From Micromonospora echinofusca (GTDB taxonomy: Bacteria; Actinomycetota; Actinomycetes; Mycobacteriales; Micromonosporaceae): 64,000 bases of DNA. Shown in pieces: positions 24,691 through 33,841 of this stretch (position 1 is its first letter; every line of letters starts with the position of its first letter). Location of the stretch: positions 3,116,501 to 3,180,500 of the forward strand of contig NZ_LT607733.1 of the NCBI RefSeq assembly GCF_900091445.1. The letters run 5' to 3'. The translations under genes were made by a program, and so were the position numbers. The notes below the pieces were generated by a model. It was not told where the DNA came from, searched no databases, and saw only the letters and a program-made list of their open reading frames with translations.

Positions 24691-25802
24691 AGCGCGATGA
24701 GCTCCGTGGGGGTGGTGTTGAGCCGTTGCACGCCGTCCGGGGCGCAGACGACGATGTCCTCGATACGGGCGCCGTGGCGGCCCGCCAGGTAGATGCCCGG
24801 TTCGACGGAGAACGCCATCCCCGCCTCCAGCGGGCGGGCGTTGCCGGCCACCACGTAGGGCTCCTCGTGGCCGTCCAGGCCGATGCCGTGGCCGGTGCGG
24901 TGCAGGAAGGCCGCGCCGAACCCCGCGGCGGCGATCGGTTCGCGGGCCGCCGCGTCGACGTCCTCGGCGGTCACCCCGGGGCGGACCGCGGCCACCGCGG
25001 CGCGCTGGGCGGCGTGCAGCACCGCGTAGTAGTCGACGAACTCGGCCGGCGCCGGGGCGCCGGCGACGTAGGTGCGGGTGCAGTCGGAGCGGTAGCCCGA
25101 GGGCATCGTCCCGCCGATGTCCACGACGACGGGCTCGCCGGCGCCGATCGGCCGGCCGGAGGTGCCGTGGTGCGGGCTGGCGCCGTTCGGGCCGGCGGCG
25201 ACGATCACGAAGTCCACGCTCACGTGGCCGGCGGCCCGGATCGCCGCGGCGATGTCGGCGCCCACCTCCGCCTCGGTGCGCCCCGGCCGCAGCCACTCCC
25301 CCATCCGCCGGTGCACGGCGTCGATCGCCGCGCCCGCCTCGGCCAGCGCCGCGACCTCGGCCGGGGACTTTCGCAGGCGCATCTCGCGCAGCACCTCGGA
25401 GGCCAGCCGCTGGGCGGCGCCGGGCAGCGCCGCGCGCAGGGCCAGGACCTGCTCGGCCCACATCCGGTCGGCCAGCCCGACCGCCGCCACCGGTCCGCCG
25501 AGGGCGGCGACGAGCAGCGGGTACGGGTCGGTGCCGTCGGCGTGGTCGACGATGCGTACGCCGGTGGCGGGTGCCGGGGACGCCTCGGCGGCCGGCCGCT
25601 CCAGGGTGGGCACGATCAGGGTCGGCTCCCCCTGCGCGGGCAGCACCAGGCAGGTGAGCCGCTCCCCCTCGTGGGCGTCGTAGCCGGTCAGGTAGCGCAG
25701 GTCGGAGCCGGGGGTGAGCAGCAGCGCGTCCAGGCCGGCGGCGGCGGTGGCGCGCTGGGCGTCGGCCAGCCGTCGGGGCGGATACAACTCGTCGGATGCC
25801 AC
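24687..25802 (-). CDS. M24 family Xaa-Pro peptidase
   Basis: 371 residues. The N-terminal creatinase-like domain (LLLTPGSDLRYLTGYDAHEGERL) precedes the pita-bread catalytic domain with metal ligands in VVVDIGGTMPSGYRSDCTRTY (two Asp), RTGHGIGLDGHEEP (His), FSVEPGIYL (Glu) and ARIEDIVV (Glu). All five ligands are present. It is the PepE/PepQ type that cleaves X-Pro dipeptides in the cytoplasm. The mycobacterial pepE lies in the same neighbourhood as helY and the 5'-3' exonuclease, so position is conserved. Confidence 0.92.
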   Translation of the reverse strand: MASDELYPPRRLADAQRATAAAGLDALLLTPGSDLRYLTGYDAHEGERLTCLVLPAQGEPTLIVPTLERPAAEASPAPATGVRIVDHADGTDPYPLLVAALGGPVAAVGLADRMWAEQVLALRAALPGAAQRLASEVLREMRLRKSPAEVAALAEAGAAIDAVHRRMGEWLRPGRTEAEVGADIAAAIRAAGHVSVDFVIVAAGPNGASPHHGTSGRPIGAGEPVVVDIGGTMPSGYRSDCTRTYVAGAPAPAEFVDYYAVLHAAQRAAVAAVRPGVTAEDVDAAAREPIAAAGFGAAFLHRTGHGIGLDGHEEPYVVAGNARPLEAGMAFSVEPGIYLAGRHGARIEDIVVCAPDGVQRLNTTPTELIAL

Positions 25803-25885
25803 CCGGTCAGCTTAACGGTCGTTCGGGGGGCCGCCCCAGCCCGCCCGGCTGCGGGGAGCACTCTCCGATCCATCTAGCGGCGTCG

Positions 25886-25914
25886 TTGACGCCACAGTTA
25901 ACACTCCTTAGGAT
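25886..25914 (+). promoter_or_regulatory. Housekeeping-type promoter before the chitinase gene
   Basis: TTGACG (25886-25891) and TAGGAT (25909-25914) with a 17-bp spacer give a near-consensus promoter, in an AT-richer patch. The transcript would have a leader of about 100 nt before ATG 26024. Confidence 0.7.
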
Positions 25915-26023
25915 TTGGCTGCCTCGAGGATGTCCGCCCGTCCCACCCGTTCGCCCGCTTTCCGGCGCCGGTCGCCGACGCGGGCGGCACGGCCGCCGCA
26001 ACCCGCCCACGGGAAGGCCCCCG

Positions 26024-27367
26024 ATGCCCTCATCGCTGCCCCGCCTCAGGTCGGCCCTCGCCGCCGGCCTGACCCCCGCCCCCGCGCAGGCCGCCGCGCT
26101 GCCCGACGGCTTCCGCAGCGTGGGTTACCTGCCGTCGTGGACCGGCGACGTCAACGCCGTGCAGTACGGCAAGCTCACCCACGTCAACTACGCATTCGTG
26201 CTGCCCAACGGCGACGGCACGCTGCGTCCGGTGGAGAACCCCGCCAAGCTCTCCCAGCTGGTCTCCCGCGGCCACGCCAGCAACGTCAAGGTGTCGATCG
26301 CGATCGGCGGCTGGAACAACGGCGACGACTCCGCCTTCGAGGCGCTCGCCACGAACGCCGGCAGCCGCACGACGTTCGTCAACAACGTCGTCGCCTTCGT
26401 CAACCAGTACGGCCTCGACGGCGTCGACATGGACTGGGAGTACCCCGACCCGGGCGCCTCGGCCACCAACTACACGGCGCTGATGCAGCAGCTGGCCGGC
26501 GCCCTGCACAGCCGGGGCAAGCTGCTCACCGCCGCCGTCGTCTCCGAGGGCTGGTACGCCGAGGGCGTGCAGCCCGCCGTGTTCGGCCACGTGGACTGGC
26601 TCAACATCATGGCGTACGACGGCGGCAGCCCACACGCCAACTACGACTGGTCGATCAACGCCGTCAACTACTGGAAGTCCCGGGGCCTGCCCGCCCGCAA
26701 GGCGGTGCTCGGCGTGCCGTTCTACAGCCGGCCCGGCTACCACACCTACGCCTCGCTGGTCGCCATGGACCCGGCCAACGCCAACCGCGACTGCACCACG
26801 GTCGGCGGGACCCAGCAGTGCTACAACGGCGTCCCCACCGTCAGGCGCAAGACCCAGTGGGCCATGGCCAACGCCGGCGGCATGATGAACTGGGAACTCA
26901 GCCAGGACACCACCGGGGCCACCTCCCTGGTCAGCGCCATCTACGACGTCGCCACCGGCGGCAGCATCCCGCCGCCCGCCGGGCGGACCGGCCCGATCAC
27001 CGGGATCGGCGGCAAGTGCGTCGACGTGGCCGCCGCGAACACCGCCAACGGCACCGCCGTGCAGCTCTACGCCTGCAACGGCACGAACGCCCAGAGCTGG
27101 ACGGTGGGCACCGACGGCACGCTGCGCGCCCTCGGCAAGTGCGCCGACGTGGCCAGCGGCTCCACCGCCAACGGCGCCAAGGTGCAGCTGTGGGAATGCA
27201 ACGGCACCGGCGCCCAGGTCTGGCAGGCCCAGTCCAACGGCACGCTACGCAACCCGCAGGCCGGCAAGTGCCTCGACGCCACCGGCGACAGCTCCGCCGA
27301 CGGCACCCGATTGCAGATCTGGGACTGCTTCGGCGGCGCCAACCAGGTCGGGCGGCTGCCCGCCTGA
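26024..27367 (+). CDS. GH18 chitinase with C-terminal ricin-type lectin domain
   Basis: Predicted 447 residues from ATG 26024. The GH18 motif DGVDMDWE ends in the catalytic Glu139, with VKVSIAIGGWN and WLNIMAYDGG upstream and downstream. From about residue 325 three ricin-B-like repeats follow (GKCVDVAAANTANGTAVQLYACNG and related), each normally ending in QxW. The third ends NQVG, so its tryptophan is lost. The N-terminus (MPSSLPRLRSALAAGLTPAPAQAAALPDG) looks like a signal peptide with an AQA cleavage site but a very short hydrophobic core, so secretion may be impaired or the start mis-set. It would break down chitin outside the cell. Confidence 0.88.
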   Translation: MPSSLPRLRSALAAGLTPAPAQAAALPDGFRSVGYLPSWTGDVNAVQYGKLTHVNYAFVLPNGDGTLRPVENPAKLSQLVSRGHASNVKVSIAIGGWNNGDDSAFEALATNAGSRTTFVNNVVAFVNQYGLDGVDMDWEYPDPGASATNYTALMQQLAGALHSRGKLLTAAVVSEGWYAEGVQPAVFGHVDWLNIMAYDGGSPHANYDWSINAVNYWKSRGLPARKAVLGVPFYSRPGYHTYASLVAMDPANANRDCTTVGGTQQCYNGVPTVRRKTQWAMANAGGMMNWELSQDTTGATSLVSAIYDVATGGSIPPPAGRTGPITGIGGKCVDVAAANTANGTAVQLYACNGTNAQSWTVGTDGTLRALGKCADVASGSTANGAKVQLWECNGTGAQVWQAQSNGTLRNPQAGKCLDATGDSSADGTRLQIWDCFGGANQVGRLPA

Positions 27368-27426
27368 GCGGCGCGCGGGGCACCGCCACCGCCCCGGCGG
27401 GACGGGGCCCGCCACCGCCCTCGACG

Positions 27427-27458
27427 GGGCGGCCGCGCCGCCGTCGGCGCGGCCGCCC
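27427..27458. terminator. Bidirectional hairpin between chitinase and DUF4037 genes
   Basis: A perfect 14-bp inverted repeat (27427-27440 with 27445-27458, loop CCGT) lies between two convergent stop codons. Confidence 0.8.
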
Positions 27459-27462
27459 GGCG

Positions 27463-28551
27463 TCAGTCGGCGCCGTCCGCCACCGGCGGCAGCGCGGCGG
27501 CGAGCCGGCGGACCCGGTGCGCGTGGGTCAGCACGTCCACGCTGTCGACGTACTGGTCGACCGCGCCGAGCGGCACACGCGCGCGCAGGGCCGGGTCGAT
27601 GATGGCGGCGCGTAGCGCGGCGGCGAGGCGACCCGCGTCCAGGACCAGGAACGGCCGGGCGTGAAACGGCCGGGGCCGGGCGCGCACCGGCGCCGCCAGG
27701 CCGGTGCCGTCGGTCCAGGCGGCGACCGCCGCCAGCGCCCGGACCAGCCCGTCCTCCCGCTCCCGCCAGTCCGCCGGGCCGAGCGCGTCGGCCAGGGCCG
27801 CGACGACGGGCGCCGCGTCCGGCAGCCGGGCGAACACCGTGCCGAGCCACTTGTCGTACGGGGGCCAGCGGCGGTGCAGCAGCAGGCCGAGCCGCATCAG
27901 GTCCCGGGCCAGCCCGGCGGCGACCACCCGGCTGCCCAGCTCGTCGCCGCTCTCCGCGCAGCGGCCGGGCAGGTGCTCGGCCTGCGCGACGCGGGTCCAC
28001 GCGGCGGCGAGCACGTGCCGCCACACGTCGTCCGGATACCACGCCAGGGCCGCCCGGGCCACGGTCAGCGCGCCGTCGAGGCCGTCGTGGAAGATCGCGC
28101 CGCCGGTCACCTCGGCCAGCCGCTGCGTCGGGGTGGCCAGCCAGTCGGCCGTGCCGACGCCGCCGGCCGGGTCGAAGCCCAGCCGGTCGTGCCACCAGCC
28201 GCCCAGCTCGTGGACCGTGACGCCGTGGCGGCTGCCCGCCCGGTCGGCCACCCCGAGCCGCCCGTGCCCGGTGAACCGGGTCGGCCAGCCGAGAAACTCC
28301 GCCGGCAGGTCCGCGTCCAGCGCCGCGCGCAGGGCCGGGATGCGCGCCGCGTCCGGCGCGGCGACGAAGAGCTGCCCCCGCGGGCCCCAGTCGTGGTCGG
28401 TGGAGCGCGGGGTGTCCAGGCCGAGCAGTTCCGAGCCGCCGTCGAGCAGACCGGCCGCGTACGGCAGGTCGGAAAGGCGACGACGCAGGATCGGCGCCAG
28501 CACCTCGTCGTGGAACCGGCGGCCCAGCGTCAGGCCGGCAACGAACGTCAC
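27463..28551 (-). CDS. DUF4037 domain protein
   Basis: Predicted 362 residues from GTG 28551. It resembles the DUF4037 family, often described as nucleotidyltransferase-like: FVAGLTLGRRFHDEVLAPIL, then LLDGGSELLGLDTPRSTDHDWGPR with a possible G-S...D-x-D metal-binding pattern, and a helical second half (RLGLLLHRRWPPYDKWLGTVFARLPD). Function unknown. It is convergent with the chitinase and divergent from a small membrane protein gene. Confidence 0.8.
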   Translation of the reverse strand: MTFVAGLTLGRRFHDEVLAPILRRRLSDLPYAAGLLDGGSELLGLDTPRSTDHDWGPRGQLFVAAPDAARIPALRAALDADLPAEFLGWPTRFTGHGRLGVADRAGSRHGVTVHELGGWWHDRLGFDPAGGVGTADWLATPTQRLAEVTGGAIFHDGLDGALTVARAALAWYPDDVWRHVLAAAWTRVAQAEHLPGRCAESGDELGSRVVAAGLARDLMRLGLLLHRRWPPYDKWLGTVFARLPDAAPVVAALADALGPADWREREDGLVRALAAVAAWTDGTGLAAPVRARPRPFHARPFLVLDAGRLAAALRAAIIDPALRARVPLGAVDQYVDSVDVLTHAHRVRRLAAALPPVADGAD

Positions 28552-28665
28552 ACCGGCAAGTCTGCGCCCGGGGGCGGCGCTCCCGCAGCCCGGTTCCGCC
28601 GCCGCCGGCCGTACCCGCCGATAGGCTGGGCGCGGACGGGTCGCCGACGGGAAGGAGCGACCGCC

Positions 28666-28893
28666 GTGGCAGCGACGGAACCCGAGCGCGCCGCGACCCG
28701 ACGCCGCCAGCTGCTCTGGGCGGGCGTCCTCGCGGTGGCGGGCCTGGTCCTGCTGCTCGTCGGCCTGACCGTCGCCGACGGCACGGCGGCCTGGCTCGAG
28801 GTGGCGGCCGCGATCGTGCTGCTGCTGGTCAGCTACGGGCTTCAGCACGTGGCCCGCCGCGAGGCGCTATACCGCGACGACGACCGTCCCTGA
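28666..28893 (+). CDS. Small two-helix membrane protein
   Basis: 75 residues from GTG 28666, with GAAGGAG nine bases upstream. Two hydrophobic segments (LLWAGVLAVAGLVLLLVGLTV and WLEVAAAIVLLLVSYGLQHVA) are flanked by charged ends (RAATRRRQ, RREALYRDDDRP). No family recognised. It is read toward the exonuclease gene 52 bp downstream. Confidence 0.7.
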   Translation: MAATEPERAATRRRQLLWAGVLAVAGLVLLLVGLTVADGTAAWLEVAAAIVLLLVSYGLQHVARREALYRDDDRP

Positions 28894-28945
28894 TCCGCCG
28901 CGCCGTGCCCCCTGATCGTCGGGGGGGTGTGCCAGGCTGTCGGGC

Positions 28946-29866
28946 GTGGCACACCGACCCCCGATCCTGCTCATCGACGCGCCCAGTCTCTACTTCCGGG
29001 CCTACTTCGGCATTCCCGAGTCGGCGGCCCGCGCCGCCGACGGCAGCCCCGTCAACGCGGTGCGCGGCTTCCTCGACATGCTGGCGAGCCTGATCCGCAC
29101 CCGTCGGCCCGACCGGATGGTCTGCGCGATGGACCACGACTGGCGGCCCGACTGGCGGGTGGCGCTGCTGCCGTCCTACAAGGCGCACCGGGTGGCCCCC
29201 GAGGGCGGCGAGGTGGTGCCCGACACGCTCAGCCCGCAGGTCCCGCTGATCCTGGAGGTGCTCGACGCCGTCGGGATCACCCACGTCGGCGCGGCCGGCT
29301 ACGAGGCCGACGACGTGCTCGGCACCCTCTCGGTGACGCAGCCGGCGCCGGTCGAGGTGGTCTCCGGCGACCGGGACCTGTTCCAGCTCGTCGACGACGC
29401 CCGCCCCGTGCGGCTGCTCTACGTCGGGCGGGGCGTGGCCAAGCTGGACGACTGCGACGACGCCGCGGTGCGCGCCCGCTACGGGGTGCCGGCGAACCGG
29501 TACGCCGACTTCGCCGCCCTGCGGGGCGATCCCAGCGACGGGCTGCCCGGAGTGGCGGGCGTGGGCGAGAAGACGGCCGCCCGGCTGGTCGAGCGCTACG
29601 GCGACGTGGCGGGCATCCTGGCCGCCCTGGACGACCCGGGCTCGGGCTTCGCCCCCGGGCTGCGCACCAAGCTCGCCGCCGCGCGGGACTACCTGGCGGT
29701 CGCGCCGAAGGTGGTCCGGGTCGCCCTCGACGTGCCGCTGCCCGAGCTGCCCACCGCGCTGCCGACCGCCCCGGCCGACCCCGAGCGGCTGCTGGAGCTG
29801 GCGGGCGAGTGGAACCTGGCCGGCTCGGCGCGCCGCCTCGTCGACGCCCTCGCGCAGCGGGCCTAG
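28946..29866 (+). CDS. 5'-3' exonuclease (DNA polymerase I N-terminal-domain type)
   Basis: 306 residues, a stand-alone FEN-like nuclease. LLIDAPSLYFRAYFG and RMVCAMDHDWRPDWRVALLPSYKAHR match the PIN-like N-terminal part. Metal-binding acids are in GYEADDVLGTL and VVSGDRDLFQLVDD. GDPSDGLPGVAGVGEKTAARLVERYGDVAGIL is the helix-hairpin-helix DNA-binding region. It probably removes RNA primers or flaps during repair. GTG at 28946 follows a CAGGCT box by 7 nt, suggesting a leaderless transcript. Mycobacteria carry the homologous gene beside helY. Confidence 0.92.
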   Translation: MAHRPPILLIDAPSLYFRAYFGIPESAARAADGSPVNAVRGFLDMLASLIRTRRPDRMVCAMDHDWRPDWRVALLPSYKAHRVAPEGGEVVPDTLSPQVPLILEVLDAVGITHVGAAGYEADDVLGTLSVTQPAPVEVVSGDRDLFQLVDDARPVRLLYVGRGVAKLDDCDDAAVRARYGVPANRYADFAALRGDPSDGLPGVAGVGEKTAARLVERYGDVAGILAALDDPGSGFAPGLRTKLAAARDYLAVAPKVVRVALDVPLPELPTALPTAPADPERLLELAGEWNLAGSARRLVDALAQRA

Positions 29867-29893
29867 CACCCCGACGGGGCCGGAGCCCGGCGC

Positions 29894-30778
29894 TCAGCGT
29901 GGCGGGTCGTTCCGGCGCGACGGGAACGGGGTGCCGGGGCTGCCGAGCGTGGAGCGGGCCCGCAGCCCCACCGGGTCCGGTGCCGCCACCGCCGTGGCCT
30001 CGGCCGGCTCCCTCTCCCGCAGGCTGCCGACGTACGCCGCGGCGGCCCGGTCCTCGGCGGTGGGGGCGGCCAGCAGCGCGTAGACCAGCCCCACCACGCC
30101 GAACACCACCGCGAGGACGATCGGCACGAGCAGGGTGCTGACGCCGGCGCCGGTCACCTCGCCCTGCCGGGTGTGCGGGTGCACCGACATGGCGCTCATC
30201 CCGGTGAAGTGCATGCCGTTGACCGCGACGCCCATCAGCAGCGCCGAGCCGACGATCGCCAGCCATCGCCGGACGGTCATCGCCAGCCAGAGTGCCACGG
30301 TGGCCGCGACCACCGCGATCACGACGGACAGCACGACGCGCGTCGTGTCGTAGTCGATCCGGCCGTTGAGCCGCATGGCGGCCATGCCGGTGTAGTGCAT
30401 CGCGGCGACCCCCGCGCCGGTGAACAGGCCCCCGGCGACAAGCCGTACGGCGGAGAACCGCCCGGTGCCGACGATGGCCAGACCGATGCCGACCGCGACC
30501 ACGGCGATGAGGGCGCTGGCCACGGTGATCGGCACGTCGTACCGGATCCGGGTGCCTTCGACGGCGAAGCCGAGCATCGCCATGAAGTGCATGGTCCAGA
30601 TGGCCGTACCGCCGATGGCCCAGGCCGCCAGGGTGCCCCACCAGGCGCGTTGGCCGGCGCTGCCCGCGGTGCGGATCCGGCTCGCGCAGATCAGCCCCAG
30701 GGCCGAGCCCAGCACCGAGAGCGCGTAGCTGAGAGCGGGGGTGATCCACCCGTACTCAAAGTGATTTATCTCCGCCAT
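29894..30778 (-). CDS. MHYT-domain membrane protein
   Basis: Predicted 294 residues from ATG 30778 (MAEINHFEYGWITP), with GAGGAAGG upstream. Seven hydrophobic helices carry the repeated signature TMHFMAMLGF, AMHYTGMAAMR and GMHFTGMSAM, each with the M-H-Y/F-T pattern proposed to bind copper and sense O2, CO or NO. Unlike many MHYT proteins it has no GGDEF, EAL or kinase domain; the C-terminal ~80 residues are a low-complexity tail. It is separated from the helicase gene by a strong hairpin. Signalling output is unknown. Confidence 0.9.
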   Translation of the reverse strand: MAEINHFEYGWITPALSYALSVLGSALGLICASRIRTAGSAGQRAWWGTLAAWAIGGTAIWTMHFMAMLGFAVEGTRIRYDVPITVASALIAVVAVGIGLAIVGTGRFSAVRLVAGGLFTGAGVAAMHYTGMAAMRLNGRIDYDTTRVVLSVVIAVVAATVALWLAMTVRRWLAIVGSALLMGVAVNGMHFTGMSAMSVHPHTRQGEVTGAGVSTLLVPIVLAVVFGVVGLVYALLAAPTAEDRAAAAYVGSLREREPAEATAVAAPDPVGLRARSTLGSPGTPFPSRRNDPPR

Positions 30779-30854
30779 CGCGGCCTTCCTCGGATCGATT
30801 ACCGGCGCGTAACCGCGCGCCGCAGCAATGATCGAGGATGCTCCCACCAGGCAA

Positions 30855-30889
30855 GACGGCACCCCCCGCACAACTCGGGGGGTGCCGTC
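30855..30889 (+). terminator. Hairpin between the helicase stop and the MHYT gene start
   Basis: A perfect 14-bp stem (30855-30868 with 30876-30889; loop CACAACT) lies upstream of the MHYT start and downstream of the helY-like stop. As both genes read on the minus strand, it most likely ends the helicase transcript. Confidence 0.75.
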
Positions 30890-30941
30890 GTAATGACTGT
30901 GCGATGCGTCGATTCCGATCGCCGGTTACCGACGGTGACGA

Positions 30942-33755
30942 TCAGGCGGTGGCGTGGTAGGCCAGCACGCCCCGGTTCACGGCGCCGATCGCCTGCCGGG
31001 CGGTCGACCTGAGTTCCGTCGAGGCGCCGCCCGAGTCGGCGAGCTGGCCGAGCAGGTCGACCACCTGCCGCGCCCACCGGACGAAGTCGCCGGCCGGCAT
31101 CTCACCGTCGATCTCGTGGCCGCTGCCGAGGACCTTCGCGAGCGCCTCGCCGCGGGCCCAGCGGTAGACCGGCCAGGCGAAGCCGAGGTCGGGCTCCCGG
31201 GTGCCGGTGAGGCCGCGGGCCGCCTCGTCGGCCTCGATCTCGCTCCACAGCTTGAGCGTCTCGTCGACCGCTTCGGCCACCGGGCCGCGCGGCAGCGACG
31301 CCCGCTCGTCGACGTCGCGGCGGGCCTCGAAGACCACCACCGAGACCGCCGCCGCCAGTTCGGCCGGGGAGAGCCCGTCCCACACCCCGCGTCGCAGGCA
31401 CTCGGCGACCAGCAGGTCGGCCTCGGTCCAGATCCGGCCGAGCATCCGGCCGGCATCGGTCACCGTCCCGTCGGGCGTCAGGTAGCCCCGGGCGGTGAGC
31501 AGGGCCACGATCCGGTCGAACGTGCGGGCCAGCGACCCCGTCCGGCCGGCCACCCGCTGGCGCAGCTCCTCGGTGTCCTTCTCCAGGCGGCGGCGCCGCT
31601 CCGCCCAGCGGGCGTGCTCCTCGCGGTCGGGGCAGGCGTGGCAGGGGTGCCGGCGCAGCTCGGTGCGCAGCTGGCTGAGCCGGTGGTCCTCGCCGACCGC
31701 CTGCCGGGAGCGGCCACCCCGCCGGCCGCCGTGGCGGTCCAGCCCCGTGCCGCTGACCTCGGCGGCCAGGTCCCGCCGGGCCGCCGGGGACCGGTGGTTG
31801 AAGTGCTTCGGCACCCGGATGCGCGCCAGCACCTCGGCGGGGGTCGAGAAGTCGCCGGGGCTGACTCGGCCCGCCCAACGGTCCTGGGTGAGCACCAGCG
31901 GCCGGGGCTCACCGAAGCCGCCGGTCGCCGGGTCGAGCACGACGGCCAGGCCGGCCCGCCGACCCGACGGCACGCGGATCACGTCGCCGACCCGCAGCCG
32001 CTCCAGCGAGGCCACCGCGGCGGCCTTGCGCTGGCTCTGCCCCTGCCGGGCGATGGCCCGCTCCCGGTCGCCGATCGCCACCCGCAGCGCGAAGTACTCG
32101 TCGAAGTCGCCGTGGTGGCAGGCCGCCTCCGCGCCGTACGCCTCGATGGTCTCGCTGTTGCGCTGCACCTGACGGGCCAGGCCGACCACGGAGCGGTCTG
32201 CCTGGAACTGGGCGAACGAGGACTCCAGCAGCGCGCGGGCCGGCTCGGCGCCGACGGTGCCGACCAGGTTGACCGCCATGTTGTACGACGGCCGGAAGCT
32301 GGACCGCAGCGGGTAGGTGCGGGTGGAGGCGAGACCGGCCACGTGCCGGGGGTCGGTCTCCGGGGACCAGACGACGACGGCGTGCCCCTCGACGTCGATG
32401 CCCCGCCGGCCGGCCCGGCCGGTGAGCTGCGTGTATTCCCCCGGCGTCAGGTCGACGTGCGCCTCGCCGTTGTACTTCACCAGGCGCTCCAGCACGACGC
32501 ATCGGGCCGGCATGTTGATGCCCAGGGCGAGCGTCTCGGTGGCGAAGACCGCCTTGACCAGGCCCCGGACGAAGAGCTCCTCCACGACCTCCTTGAACAC
32601 CGGCAGCATGCCGGCGTGGTGGGCGGCCAGCCCGCGCTCCAGCCCGTCGAGCCACTCCCAGTAGCCGAGGACGGTCAGGTCCTCGCCGGGAATGGCGGTC
32701 ACCCGCGACTCGACGACGCGGCGGATCTCCGCCCGCTCGTCGGGAGAGGTCAGCCGCAGGCCGGCGGCGAGGCACTGCTGCACGGCGGCGGCGCAGCCGG
32801 CGCGGCTGAAGATGAACAGGATGGCCGGCAGCAGCCCCTCGCGGTCGAGCCGATCGACGATGTCGGGGCGCATCGGGCCGCGCCAGCGGGGCCCGCGCCG
32901 CCCGGCGCCGGGGCCGGCGCTGCGGCCCTCGCCGAGCTCCAGTCGGCGCATGGTGTCGCGGGTGTAGCGCAGCAGCTCGGGGTGCACGTCGTGCTTGCGG
33001 GCGGCGTCGGCGTCGTGGAACAGGTCGAACATGCGCTTGCCGACCAGCATGTGCTGCCACAGCGGCACCGGGCGGTGCTCGCTGACCACCACGGCCGTCT
33101 CGCCGCGCACGGTGACCAGCCAGTCGGCGAACTCCTCGGCGTTGGACACGGTGGCCGACAGGGAGACCAGCGTGACCGAGGCGGGCAGGTGGATGATCAC
33201 CTCTTCCCACACCCCGCCGCGGAAGCGGTCGGCGAGGTAGTGCACCTCGTCCATCACCACGTACGCCAGGCCGTCGAGGGTGGCCGAGCCGGCGTAGAGC
33301 ATGTTGCGCAGCACCTCGGTGGTCATCACCACCACCGGGGCGTCGCCGTTGATGGCGTTGTCGCCCGTGAGCAGCCCGACCTGCGCGGCGCCGTAGCGGT
33401 CGACCAGGTCGTGGTACTTCTGGTTCGACAGGGCCTTGATCGGGGTGGTGTAGAAGCACTTGCGCCGGCGGGGCGGGGCCGCCTCGGCACCGGTCGCCGT
33501 CGCGTCGCCGTCGGCGGGCGCCGGGGTGCCGCGCAGCGCCAGGTGCACGGCGAACTCGCCGACCACGGTCTTGCCGGCACCGGTCGGGGCGCACACCAGC
33601 ACGCCGCTGCCGCGCTCCAGTGCCTGGCAGGCCTCCCGCTGGAAGTCGTCGAGATCGAACCCCAGGTCGAGGGCGAACTCGTTGAGTGCCGGGAACTGTG
33701 AGGCCTGCGCGGCCCGGCGGCGCGCCGCGGCGTACCGCTCGGCGGGGCTCGACAT
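30942..33755 (-). CDS. helY: HelY-like Ski2-type DEAD/DEAH helicase
   Basis: 937 residues. Walker A CAPTGAGKT lies at about 55-63, VVMDEVHYLADRFRGGVWEE carries the DEVH box (169-172), SLSATVSNAEEF is motif III and FATETLALGINMPARCVVLE plus YTQLTGRAGRRGID are motifs V and VI. A long C-terminal region with KAAAVASLERLRVGDVI and a DSHCT-like end matches HelY/Mtr4-like proteins, which unwind RNA or DNA with ATP. ATG 33755 follows TAATCT by 7 nt. In mycobacteria helY directly follows tatC; here 11.5 kb separate them. Confidence 0.93.
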   Translation of the reverse strand: MSSPAERYAAARRRAAQASQFPALNEFALDLGFDLDDFQREACQALERGSGVLVCAPTGAGKTVVGEFAVHLALRGTPAPADGDATATGAEAAPPRRRKCFYTTPIKALSNQKYHDLVDRYGAAQVGLLTGDNAINGDAPVVVMTTEVLRNMLYAGSATLDGLAYVVMDEVHYLADRFRGGVWEEVIIHLPASVTLVSLSATVSNAEEFADWLVTVRGETAVVVSEHRPVPLWQHMLVGKRMFDLFHDADAARKHDVHPELLRYTRDTMRRLELGEGRSAGPGAGRRGPRWRGPMRPDIVDRLDREGLLPAILFIFSRAGCAAAVQQCLAAGLRLTSPDERAEIRRVVESRVTAIPGEDLTVLGYWEWLDGLERGLAAHHAGMLPVFKEVVEELFVRGLVKAVFATETLALGINMPARCVVLERLVKYNGEAHVDLTPGEYTQLTGRAGRRGIDVEGHAVVVWSPETDPRHVAGLASTRTYPLRSSFRPSYNMAVNLVGTVGAEPARALLESSFAQFQADRSVVGLARQVQRNSETIEAYGAEAACHHGDFDEYFALRVAIGDRERAIARQGQSQRKAAAVASLERLRVGDVIRVPSGRRAGLAVVLDPATGGFGEPRPLVLTQDRWAGRVSPGDFSTPAEVLARIRVPKHFNHRSPAARRDLAAEVSGTGLDRHGGRRGGRSRQAVGEDHRLSQLRTELRRHPCHACPDREEHARWAERRRRLEKDTEELRQRVAGRTGSLARTFDRIVALLTARGYLTPDGTVTDAGRMLGRIWTEADLLVAECLRRGVWDGLSPAELAAAVSVVVFEARRDVDERASLPRGPVAEAVDETLKLWSEIEADEAARGLTGTREPDLGFAWPVYRWARGEALAKVLGSGHEIDGEMPAGDFVRWARQVVDLLGQLADSGGASTELRSTARQAIGAVNRGVLAYHATA

Positions 33756-33841
33756 GTCTCCAAGATTAATGCGTGGTGCCGACAGCCACCGGACAAGGCC
33801 AACCGGCAGTCGGGTCGGGGGCGGTCGGTAGGGTGCACGAC

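Noticed and set aside
30954..33701. A 915-codon open frame on the plus strand opposite helY
   Set aside because: It mirrors the codon bias of helY, is low-complexity and shows no domain; the helicase motifs are clear on the other strand.
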